Shown here in pieces: positions 16,964-24,033 of a DNA stretch of 36,730 nt. The stretch comes from Thermodesulfobacteriota bacterium (lineage in GTDB: Bacteria; Desulfobacterota; WTBG01; CAIYCZ01; CAIRTM01), in assembly GCA_028282925.1 (NCBI GenBank), contig JANQGV010000022.1, forward strand, positions 1 through 36,730, in the 5' to 3' direction. The notes beneath the pieces were generated by a model. It was given only the letters and a program-made list of their open reading frames with translations. It was not told the origin of the DNA and did not search any database. The translations under genes and the position numbers were made by a program. The stretch's first letter is position 1. The number at the start of each line of letters is the position of its first letter.

Positions 16964-18457
16964 ATGCCCAGGAACCGTATACACCCCATAACCCAAGATG
17001 AAGCCGATCTCCTTATTACCCGCCTTGTTCGCAAAACGCGCGAGCATCCCCTGCTTACGCGCGGAGCAGGCGTCAGGGCAGCTCTTTCTCTCAGGGCGTT
17101 AGCCGACGGCTACCGCATCCTGCATGGACGGCTGTCCCGTAACAGCCTGAAAAAAGCGGCCCTGATTGCGCTTCCGCATCGGGTCCTTCCCGGCACCGGC
17201 GCAGAGAAAAACGCAGATGAGATTATTCTCGAAATCGTTCGGGATGTCATATTCAATACACAGTCGCTGGAATACGACGATCCTTTCAGGAAACACACAC
17301 AACAGCCCTCGCCGGACACCGATGCTACCAAAACCCTTCTCGAAGAACTGGTTGTTTTTCAAAACAACCAGCACCGCGGCACGACCCGGGTAAAAAACCT
17401 GCACGCAGAGTATGTCAGACGCAGCAAATCCGGAGAAAACATCGCGGAGGAAAAACTCTATGTTGATTCCTTGCATACCATGTTACGTGATCTTGAAGCA
17501 GAAGGAATTCTTTCCCTTGATGCACAGCATGACGGCTTCAGCCTGCATGGTACAATTATCACACGTCTTTTGAGCAAAGCCTTGAGGAGCAAAAGTGTAA
17601 AAGCAGGCTCCGGAAAAAAAAGAGAGCTGTGCATTGAAAAAGCATTCATACGCAACTATAAGCAGGGAGACACCAGCCGGGATGTATCCCCGCGACACAC
17701 CCTCAGGCGCCTTATCCGTAAAGGAAAAAAAATCGACGCTATTACCACCGACGATCTCCGCTGTTTTGAACGTGTTCCCGTTGCCGACAGGGACATTGCA
17801 ATCTGCATTGATGTCAGCGATTCCATGCGTGCAAGCAAAAAGCTGTACTTTGCGAAAATCGCCGCTGCCGGCATGGCCCGCACGGCAATACAAAGAGGTG
17901 AAAAGGTCGGCATTGTCCTTTTCAGCAATACCGCTGAGTGTGTTGTTCCATTAACCGACAACACCCGCCTGGTTGCCGACGCGCTGCTCACCATTCGTGC
18001 GGGGAAATATACCAACACCGGCGCGGGTATCAAGAAGGCCCGGGAAATGCTGCTTAAAAAAAACAGGTCGAACAGAAAGTTGCTTATTGTTATCAGCGAC
18101 GGCTTACCGAACCTGGCCGCCGATGAAAAGTCACCCTATAGCGGCACGGCGCATACCGGCGGCGGCCTGGATACATTCTGCTTAAGCAGCGGTTCCGGCA
18201 CACATTCCGGCACCGGCGGCAACGGTTGCGCCGATGTACAAACCATGTTCAGAAACATTAACGCATCACGCTCCGCCCTGAAAGAGGTGGAAAAATCCAG
18301 ACGCAACAGCATAGAGGGGTCGTATGTATTCATCGGCAGCCATGACGATAGCGGCAGGGCTTTTGCACAAAAAATGGCCCGGCTCGGTGGAGGATCATTC
18401 CTCCCCGTGGCTACCGTCCCCGACCTTCCCGGTAAAGCCCTGAGCCTTATTACATGA
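16964..18457 (+). CDS. VWA (MIDAS) protein, ChlD-like partner of the AAA+ ATPase
   Basis: 497 residues. The amino-terminal 90 residues resemble an AAA-lid (RGAGVRAALSLRALADGYRI), as in ChlD. A charged helical region runs to about 270. The VWA domain (about 275-490) has an intact metal site: DVSDS (283-287), Thr in KYTNTGAG (350-352) and Asp379 in VISDGLPN. A Gly/Ser-rich insert (about 390-425, with TGGGLDTFCLSSGSG) interrupts the domain after the third MIDAS element. No good ribosome site precedes the ATG; with a 7-base gap it is probably translationally coupled to the ATPase. Such pairs act as ATP-driven remodelling or metal-insertion machines; the client here is unknown. Confidence 0.87.
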   Translation: MPRNRIHPITQDEADLLITRLVRKTREHPLLTRGAGVRAALSLRALADGYRILHGRLSRNSLKKAALIALPHRVLPGTGAEKNADEIILEIVRDVIFNTQSLEYDDPFRKHTQQPSPDTDATKTLLEELVVFQNNQHRGTTRVKNLHAEYVRRSKSGENIAEEKLYVDSLHTMLRDLEAEGILSLDAQHDGFSLHGTIITRLLSKALRSKSVKAGSGKKRELCIEKAFIRNYKQGDTSRDVSPRHTLRRLIRKGKKIDAITTDDLRCFERVPVADRDIAICIDVSDSMRASKKLYFAKIAAAGMARTAIQRGEKVGIVLFSNTAECVVPLTDNTRLVADALLTIRAGKYTNTGAGIKKAREMLLKKNRSNRKLLIVISDGLPNLAADEKSPYSGTAHTGGGLDTFCLSSGSGTHSGTGGNGCADVQTMFRNINASRSALKEVEKSRRNSIEGSYVFIGSHDDSGRAFAQKMARLGGGSFLPVATVPDLPGKALSLIT

Positions 18458-18535
18458 ACAGTTCAATACTCCGGTCTCAAATATCCACACGTCCATAATA
18501 TGCACATACACCGCCTAGTGACTCTACCGCTTTCA

Positions 18536-18556
18536 TATACTACATAGTGACTATGT
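18536..18556 (+). promoter_or_regulatory. Possible promoter and operator of the 18.6-kb RNA unit
   Basis: TATACT (18536-18541) could be a -10 box; the -35 at the matching distance is poor. Directly after it lies ACATAGT-G-ACTATGT (18542-18556), a perfect 7-bp inverted repeat centred where transcription would start. The half-site TAGTGACT also occurs once more just upstream (near 18516). Suggests a regulated start for the short ORF and structured RNA downstream. Confidence 0.4.
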
Positions 18557-18597
18557 GAAACCTTCACACAAACAGTATGTCCAACCGGGAGGAAACC

Positions 18598-18654
18598 ATG
18601 GAAAAATGGGTAAGCTTGATGCTAGAGCATCTTTCTTTTTTCTGTAGCCCTTAA
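18598..18654 (+). CDS. 18-codon ORF with strong ribosome site
   Basis: CGGGAGGAAACC sits ideally before ATG. The frame gives the 18-residue peptide MEKWVSLMLEHLSFFCSP and ends in TAA. Inside it, GATGC/GCATC (18618-18631) forms a hairpin followed by a T-rich stretch, so the coding RNA itself looks like a weak terminator or attenuator. The stop codon lies in the internal loop at the foot of the large hairpin 18642-18796. It could be a leader peptide or a small toxin-like peptide. No codon run typical of amino-acid attenuation is present. It is 140 bases after the VWA stop and oriented with it. Confidence 0.4.
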   Translation: MEKWVSLMLEHLSFFCSP

Positions 18655-18796
18655 ATAATAGCACAGGCTGATACGGTGAGAGCCGCTGCGGCGGTGCGAG
18701 CGGTGGTTTCTCTCTTGTATCTCCCCTTTCCTGCGAGCACATGGCCGCAGGCAATCTATCCGTATCAGCCTGTGCTGTTATTCCCCGTGGCTATAG
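18642..18796 (+). ncRNA. Large branched hairpin, unassigned structured RNA or palindromic element
   Basis: A 23-base arm (18654-18676) pairs with 18760-18782 with only one U.G in place of Watson-Crick. An outer 8-bp helix, CTGTAGCC with GGCTATAG (18642-18649 with 18789-18796), extends it past a small internal loop. The 83-base interior holds two further hairpins: GAGAG..CCGCT with AGCGG..CTCTC (18678-18714), and CCTGCG/CGCAGG (18730-18751). The result is a three-way-junction fold of about 155 nt. It is not a tRNA, a CRISPR unit or a simple terminator. It could be a cis-regulatory RNA, an sRNA, or a small transposable element with 23-bp inverted ends. Confidence 0.55.
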
Positions 18797-19351
18797 TATT
18801 GTGGAATGTGCTCTAAATCACTCTGCTACGACCTGTATGACTGATTTCAGAATCACACAAAAGTAATCGATACGCAACAGACCGAATTTCTCTCTGAAAA
18901 AGTGCCCACGAGCTTCTTACCGGCCGCCGGAAGCCTTTCGGCGGCCGGCATAACACCATATGGCGGGAGGGTATAAGAAAATATTCTGATATAAGAGCCG
19001 TATCCTGATACAAGCGGGACGGACGTTTTTCATTGCTTCCACCATCAATTAAACCTTGCAAGAAAATCCATTCCTTTGTAGTATACTGCAAGAGTAGGGA
19101 AACACCAGCCACGCAGCAAAATTTCGGTTTTCCGGAACCGGATTGCGATAGCCCGTCAGGGGTTTTATAAAACTCAGAATACACATTACACATACTGCAA
19201 CAGCATCCATGTACATAACGTGCAGGCCCCGCTGTTAACGCACCCGGTACGCTTGCCGCGGGCTGCGTTTCTTCATGGGTAATGCAGCAAAGCAGCATAG
19301 TTTGATTGGCCGTTCGGACCTTTTCACACCAACCCAGCAGAGGAACAGTGT
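18797..19351. other. 555-bp region without a convincing gene
   Basis: Contains a perfect 10-bp GC hairpin, CCGGCCGCCG/CGGCGGCCGG, at 18920-18948 (9-base loop, no T-run on either strand). It also holds a decayed fragment of repeat family R at 18994-19032 (ATCCTGATACAAGCGGGAC then GGACGTTTTTC, compare 32101-32173). A minus-strand frame at 18813-19298 is open, but it reads through this fragment, lacks a ribosome site and shows no family pattern. Confidence 0.5.
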
Positions 19352-19906
19352 ATGTCTTCTGACCCGGATAAGGACATTAAAGCCAGGACTAAAAAGCGCT
19401 ATAACCATGTGTATATTTGCCTTCGGTGTAAAATCGGCGAGGAATGGAAACGCATAAAGGCCTTTGACTGGAATGAAAACGGATTCAATTTTTACATTGA
19501 TGAGCCTCTTCAGGATACAGATGTTCTTTTTAAAAAAGACCTGAACCAATTCAGCGGAAATATTGCCTGGGAAGTCTGCAATGACGGCGACGAGGCCATA
19601 TTGGAAACATTGGTCAACAACATGCTTTTTCAGCATCTTGATTCGTTCAGCGACAATAAAGAGACTATGCGCCGTATTTTCACCCTCATCCGTACAACAG
19701 GGCATTTAGAAGAAAAAAAGAAGCTGCTTTCGCAGCTCGGCCTGTCAATGGCGAAGGAGGAAGTAGAAAAAATGCTTGTCCAGTACAAGCAGGAATATGG
19801 GCGGTACCGCTACGGAATTCAACTGTCCTGCCGGGAATGGAGCGAGATTGTACAAAAAACCCTCGAAGCAACCCCCCCCAATACCCTCATCGATGACGAC
19901 CCGTAG
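19352..19906 (+). CDS. Hypothetical soluble protein, possibly PilZ-like
   Basis: 184 residues, preceded by AGAGGAACAGTGT. The amino-terminal half alternates basic and hydrophobic residues. It contains RIKAFDWNENGFNFYI, which looks like the D-x-S/N-x-x-G-x-x-F turn of PilZ domains, followed by FSGNIAWEV, compatible with the next PilZ strands. The usual R-x-x-x-R is not clear. The C-terminal half (about 95-184) is helical and charged. The PilZ assignment is weak. A family R repeat begins shortly after its stop. No operon partner on this strand. Confidence 0.6.
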   Translation: MSSDPDKDIKARTKKRYNHVYICLRCKIGEEWKRIKAFDWNENGFNFYIDEPLQDTDVLFKKDLNQFSGNIAWEVCNDGDEAILETLVNNMLFQHLDSFSDNKETMRRIFTLIRTTGHLEEKKKLLSQLGLSMAKEEVEKMLVQYKQEYGRYRYGIQLSCREWSEIVQKTLEATPPNTLIDDDP

Positions 19907-19940
19907 CAACGCACCCGGGGGAGGATTACGCTCTCCAAGA

Positions 19941-20103
19941 GCCTGTCGGAATATCCTTAAAACGGGAGGCTGTTGGAGAAGGCCCAGATACAAGGCGCGC
20001 GAAACCCTGAGGAACGAGGCGTTTAGTTCCAAACCATACAAGGGTTCGTCGCAGTGCCGAAGGTTGAGCGCAACGCAGTAGATGGACGTTCTCCGACAGC
20101 CTC
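19941..20103 (+). repeat. Dispersed repeat family R, cleanest full copy R3
   Basis: Left end GAGGCTGTTGGAGAA and right end TTCTCCGACAGCCTC are inverted repeats, 14 of 15 paired. The core CAGATACAAGGCGCGCG, a GAGGCG..TTCGTC middle and the right core GAGCGCAACGCAGTAGATGG are all present. A further 23 bases of left flank (GCCTGTCGGA..CCTTAAAAC) are shared with copy R2. It fits exactly between the hypothetical gene and the stop of the CULT gene at 20118. Confidence 0.8.
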
Positions 20104-20117
20104 TTTGGAAAACGCTG

Positions 20118-20561
20118 CTACTGCTCCTGCACAAGCCGGGAAAAAATAAGTCCGTGAAAACTTTGACGCCCCTCTCCCAGGTAATACCATCCGATATGCG
20201 TAAAACATTTTGCACAGACCGCCACCCGCCAAAGATAACCGGGAAACCAGCTCCATTCGGCCGTGGCCGAACCCACATAACCGCACCCTTCTGCATGCTT
20301 GAAACAGCCGATCTGGAAAAGTATTCCCGCAGGATTGGCAAAAGTGTGTTCATGCCCGCCGGCCGCTTCCGTTCGCTCGGATAGCCGTGTTATAACATGT
20401 CCGCACTCACGGCACAGAATTTTTTGCGAGCCGTCATGGATCGCTTCATCGGGATCATTTTGTGCGGACTCACCGGGTTTGCCTGATGCCTCTTCTTCAG
20501 ACATATCCCGAAATTCGTACCCATATTCTCTCATGCAGAACGGTACGGCAAAACTTTCCAC
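20118..20561 (-). CDS. CULT-domain (cereblon-like) protein
   Basis: 147 residues if started at the GTG at 20561, where GAGG lies nine bases upstream; a TTG at 20582 and an internal ATG also keep the frame open. After a 45-residue acidic leader comes a single CULT domain, the fold of the thalidomide-binding domain of cereblon. Zinc cysteines are C50-x2-C53 (CREC) and C116-x2-C119 (CAKC). The family patterns GGHEHTFANPAG and SWFPGYLW are present. Trp105, Trp111 and Trp125 have the 6- and 14-residue spacing of the aromatic cage that binds cyclic imides and uracil-like ligands. Lies 26 bases behind an alpha/beta hydrolase in a likely operon. The natural ligand is unknown for bacterial members. 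Confidence 0.85.
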   Translation of the reverse strand: MESFAVPFCMREYGYEFRDMSEEEASGKPGESAQNDPDEAIHDGSQKILCRECGHVITRLSERTEAAGGHEHTFANPAGILFQIGCFKHAEGCGYVGSATAEWSWFPGYLWRVAVCAKCFTHIGWYYLGEGRQSFHGLIFSRLVQEQ

Positions 20562-20587
20562 GGTAATAAACCTCGATATCAAAGGAA

Positions 20588-21361
20588 TTACATTTCAATG
20601 AAGTTCTGTACGGTTGTAAAATAGGAGTCCCCTGCCACCATAAAAATAGAATTATGGTCGGCCCCCTGAATTACACGCAAGTCTTTCCTGACGGCCGCTG
20701 AATGGTGCAGCAGGGTCTCCGCATCGCTGACTGGTATAAACTGGTCGTATTCGGCATGGATAATAAGTGTCGGCCCTGAAAAATTCTCTATTTTTTCAAC
20801 ATGCCTGAAGCAGTCTGTTTCGGCAATGCCCGCCGAGTCCACATCTACCCCCAGGAAGCGCAGCAGGGGAACGGTATAGGCAAAGCCGCTTTCCACAATA
20901 AGCCCTGAAACATCCCGGGGGTACACCGATGCAATCTCCAGGGCCGATACGCTCCCCAGAGATCTTCCCATAACCCAAAGCGGACCGGGGCGTTCTTCTT
21001 TCTGCATCCACTCCGTTATCGCACGGAATAATACATGGGCATCATTCAGCATGGCATCCACCGATGGCTCCCCCTCGCTGCTTCCATAGCCGCGATAATC
21101 CATGGCAAGCAGGTTGAGCCCGAACCGGTTATAGACCGGCCCGATATCATCATAATCTGCGGCAATCTCACCATTGCCGTGGAAAAAGAGGATATGCGGG
21201 TCGGAAGGCCCGGCAAGATACAGGCGGCTGCCGATCGACACCCTCTTATCAACCGCTATGCTGCGTGTTACAACGCCATCCGGCACAGGATATCCCATCT
21301 CTTTACGGGGATGAAAAAGACAATTCAGTACTGCCGGCTGATCAAGTTTTTCAATACCCAT
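20588..21361 (-). CDS. Alpha/beta hydrolase (serine esterase/peptidase type)
   Basis: 257 residues. The oxyanion segment HILFFHGNGE, the strand MDYRGYGSSEG, the nucleophile elbow MGRSLGS (Ser within G-x-S-x-G), the acid in IHAEYDQFIPV and the His in QGADHNSIF complete a catalytic triad of the BAAT/DUF1749-like hydrolases. No signal peptide, so cytoplasmic. AAGGAGGAGCAGTA precedes the ATG. Followed after 26 bases by the CULT gene, which suggests a shared ligand or pathway, though the substrate cannot be predicted. Confidence 0.9.
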   Translation of the reverse strand: MGIEKLDQPAVLNCLFHPRKEMGYPVPDGVVTRSIAVDKRVSIGSRLYLAGPSDPHILFFHGNGEIAADYDDIGPVYNRFGLNLLAMDYRGYGSSEGEPSVDAMLNDAHVLFRAITEWMQKEERPGPLWVMGRSLGSVSALEIASVYPRDVSGLIVESGFAYTVPLLRFLGVDVDSAGIAETDCFRHVEKIENFSGPTLIIHAEYDQFIPVSDAETLLHHSAAVRKDLRVIQGADHNSIFMVAGDSYFTTVQNFIEM

Positions 21362-21594
21362 TACTGCTCCTCCTTCCCGGCGGATTTCTCAAATACACAA
21401 CCCGGGTCCTGTATGTAGTGCAAAAGCACCATAAAAACAACTCCTTTGCCGGCCTGCTTCATTTCCATTTACAATACCGGCCGGGGCGCACTTTCTCCAT
21501 GAAGGCCCTGTGTCTTTTTATAGCTTGCACAACCAGTACAGTGTAGTATATTTGATCATATAATCCATAACTATTACAGTATCAAGGAGGAAAT

Positions 21595-22581
21595 ATGGCG
21601 ATTCTGGTTGCCGGTGGGGCAGGATATATCGGCTCACATATGGTTCGTTTACTGCAACGTCAAAACCGTGAAGTGGTCGTTTTCGACAATTTCGAAAAAG
21701 GGCATCGGGAAGCTGTTGCCGGAATTCCCTTCTTTGAAGGGGATCTGCGCAACAAACAGGATGTAAAAGCTGTCTTTGAACAATTTTCCATTGATGCCGT
21801 TATGCATTTTTGCGCATACAGTCTGGTCGGCGAATCCATGGAGCGACCTGAAATCTATTACGAAAACAATGTTCAGGGAACACTGAACATGCTTACCGCC
21901 ATGAAGGACCACGGCATACGGCATTTCATCTTCTCGTCCACGGCCGCGACCTACGGTGAGCCGGTGAGCGTTCCCATCGATGAACAACACCCCACCGTCC
22001 CGACCAATGTATACGGAGAAACCAAGCTGGCGGTTGAAAAAATACTCGACTGGTTCGACACGATCTACGGCAACAAAAGTGCTCGATTACGGTATTTTAA
22101 CGCTGCCGGCGCCGACCCCGACGGCGACATCGGCGAACTGCACACACCCGAAAGCCACCTTATTCCCCTCATTCTGGCCGTTGCCCTCGGCGAGCGCGAG
22201 CACATATCAATTTTTGGTGATGATTATGATACCAAAGACGGCACCTGCATACGCGATTACATTCATATCAATGATCTTGCATCCGCCCATGTCCTTGCTT
22301 TGGAATATATTCAGACAAAAAATGAATCCCTCCTCTGCAACCTGGGCAACGGTAGCGGGTATAGCGTTAAGGAGATTATTGATGTGGCCCGCGAGGTGAC
22401 GGACCATGAAATTCCGGTGGAAACCGTCGGCAGAAGACCCGGTGACCCGGCAGTGCTCATCGCCGGTTCCGATAAAGCCCGCAACGTCCTTGGCTGGGAG
22501 CCGAAACTGTATGATGTCGGGACCATCATTGAGACCGCATGGAAATGGCACAGCGGAAAAGCCAGAGAATGGCAACGGTGA
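21595..22581 (+). CDS. galE: UDP-glucose 4-epimerase
   Basis: 328 residues of the extended SDR family. The NAD motif GGAGYIGSH (8-16), the catalytic FSSTAATYG (Ser-Thr) and YGETK (Tyr-x-x-x-Lys), and the sugar-binding LRYFNAAGADP all match GalE. It interconverts UDP-glucose and UDP-galactose for surface polysaccharide. AAGGAGGAAAT precedes the ATG. A terminator-like hairpin follows, so the radical SAM gene 116 bases downstream may be separate. Confidence 0.95.
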   Translation: MAILVAGGAGYIGSHMVRLLQRQNREVVVFDNFEKGHREAVAGIPFFEGDLRNKQDVKAVFEQFSIDAVMHFCAYSLVGESMERPEIYYENNVQGTLNMLTAMKDHGIRHFIFSSTAATYGEPVSVPIDEQHPTVPTNVYGETKLAVEKILDWFDTIYGNKSARLRYFNAAGADPDGDIGELHTPESHLIPLILAVALGEREHISIFGDDYDTKDGTCIRDYIHINDLASAHVLALEYIQTKNESLLCNLGNGSGYSVKEIIDVAREVTDHEIPVETVGRRPGDPAVLIAGSDKARNVLGWEPKLYDVGTIIETAWKWHSGKAREWQR

Positions 22582-22642
22582 TAAGACAAACAGACCTGAT
22601 AACGCTGAATGACGTTGCAGCAGGCTAAGACACAAGATGCCG

Positions 22643-22667
22643 AAACCTTGATCGACAAGAGGTTTTT
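22643..22667 (+). terminator. Probable terminator of galE
   Basis: AAACC-TTG pairs with CAA-GA-GGTTT (two-base bulge) around loop ATCGA and runs into TTTTT. It lies 62 bases after the galE stop. Confidence 0.6.
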
Positions 22668-22697
22668 CAACACCTACAAACCTCCCGCATCAAACAT

Positions 22698-23606
22698 ATG
22701 TATGCACGCTTTTTAGAGATCGAAATAACCGGCACATGCCCCTACCGGTGCAAGCATTGTTACGGCAGCTTTCCAAAACCGGGAGAACTGTCCTTTGAAA
22801 AGCTTTGTGAGATCTTTAACGATGCCCGGGATCATTTCGATGCCGTGATTGTATCGGGGGGAGAACCGTTTCTTCATCCCCGCATAGCCGGCATCGTCCG
22901 GCGGGCCGCCCGCGAATATGTTGTTTTCATCACTACTTCCGGTTTCGGTCTGACGGATGAAATTCTCGACACGATACGCAACCGCTGCATACTGGTCTTC
23001 GGTCTCGACGGCATTGGGTCTACCCACGATGAGTATCGGGGCTATCCCGGCGCATTTGACCGTCTTATGCGCTCCCTCGATCTGACACGGGATCTTCCCA
23101 AGGAAATCATCGTGACCCTCTGGAAGGGGGTCCTTCCCCAGATCGATAACATCGTTGAACTGGCCGAGCAGTACAACGCCATTGTGCATTTCAACGGGCT
23201 CATACCGGTGGGCAATGCAAAAAAACATCCCGAAATCATGCCTGACCCGCAGGAACTGGAAATGCTGTACCCAAAACTCATTGCCCTTAAAAAGCAGGGG
23301 GGCGCCGTCATTACCGATCTGCACAAGGTAACCGCAAAAGACGGCCTGCAGGGAATAGAGCTTTTTTGCAAAGGCCGCTTTAATATTACACCCTCGGGAG
23401 ATGTCAGGCCCTGCGAATTCCACTATGCCGTGCTGGGAAACATCTTCGACCGCTCTCTTCGGACAATACTCGACCAGGCACGAAAAACCCCGGCCCTGCA
23501 AAGCCGGGAACAGGGGTTCCGCGACCATATCAGACTTGACCTGAAAAACCCCTTCGAGTATCACACAACCATCTGCCACAATCTGTTCCGATCACCAAAA
23601 CAATAG
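22698..23606 (+). CDS. Radical SAM protein with short SPASM-like tail
   Basis: 302 residues. The cluster motif is C14-x3-C18-x2-C21 (GTCPYRCKHCYG), with VSGGEPFLHP as the SAM-binding GGE segment and LDGIGSTHDEYRG as the usual D-G..H-D-x-x-R-G of peptide- and cofactor-modifying enzymes. The tail has FCKGRFNITPSGDVRPCEF and a last Cys in TTICHNLF. This is fewer cysteines than a full SPASM domain, so probably no or only one auxiliary cluster. No ribosome site is seen before the ATG, but no other start codon exists between an in-frame stop and 22698. No small precursor-peptide gene is visible beside it. Substrate unknown. Confidence 0.85.
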   Translation: MYARFLEIEITGTCPYRCKHCYGSFPKPGELSFEKLCEIFNDARDHFDAVIVSGGEPFLHPRIAGIVRRAAREYVVFITTSGFGLTDEILDTIRNRCILVFGLDGIGSTHDEYRGYPGAFDRLMRSLDLTRDLPKEIIVTLWKGVLPQIDNIVELAEQYNAIVHFNGLIPVGNAKKHPEIMPDPQELEMLYPKLIALKKQGGAVITDLHKVTAKDGLQGIELFCKGRFNITPSGDVRPCEFHYAVLGNIFDRSLRTILDQARKTPALQSREQGFRDHIRLDLKNPFEYHTTICHNLFRSPKQ

Positions 23607-23639
23607 CAAACCCCTGCGTTTCCCAATGAAATCTTTCGA

Positions 23640-24028
23640 AAAAGAATTGGTGTCAAAAAGCGAGAAAGCCTGAGGGCGATGCGCTTGGTTCCAAATCAAA
23701 CAAGGGTTCGTCTTAAGATTACCGCGAGGCTGTGCGAAAATGTTCAGATACAAGGCGCGCAAAATTCTGAGGAGCGAGGCGCTTAGTTCCAAACCATACG
23801 AGGGTTCGTCGTGAGGGTGTTGCAATGCCTGGAAATAACGGCTGCACGGACCGGAAGACGAAGAATCGTACTTGACAGTACGTTGATGAGGCTGAAGGGA
23901 GTACAGTTGGTAGGTCCGGATATTGCAACACCCGCAGCAGAATGCTTCGTTTGGTTTGGAACTAACAAGTACGTTGAGTGACGAAGAATGAGCGCAACGC
24001 CGTAGATGGGCGTTTTCCCGCAGCCTCC
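23640..24028 (+). repeat. Composite repeat: truncated R copy followed by R4 with a nested element
   Basis: 23640-23720 is a decayed copy (CTGAGGGCGATGCGCTTGG then AACAAGGGTTCGTC). From 23725 a second copy starts with GAGGCTGTGCG, has CAGATACAAGGCGCGC and GCGAGGCGCTTAGTTCC, and ends at 24028 with GAGCGCAACGCCGTAGATGG..CAGCCTCC. Between its halves sits a 119-bp insertion listed separately. It fills the space between convergent genes ending at 23606 and 24034. Confidence 0.75.
23815..23933. repeat. Nested 119-bp element with perfect 12-bp inverted ends
   Basis: GGGTGTTGCAAT (23815-23826) and ATTGCAACACCC (23922-23933) are exact inverted repeats bounding DNA absent from copy R3. The interior contains GTACTTGACAGTAC and other text related to family R, so it looks like one family member inserted into another. 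No coding frame. Confidence 0.6.
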
Positions 24029-24033
24029 CCACA

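Noticed and set aside
20040-20050. tRNA-like GGTTCG text in repeat copies
   Set aside because: No acceptor or anticodon stem around it; it is part of repeat family R.
22713-23579. 288-codon minus-strand open frame
   Set aside because: Fully antisense to the radical SAM gene, whose motifs are unmistakable.
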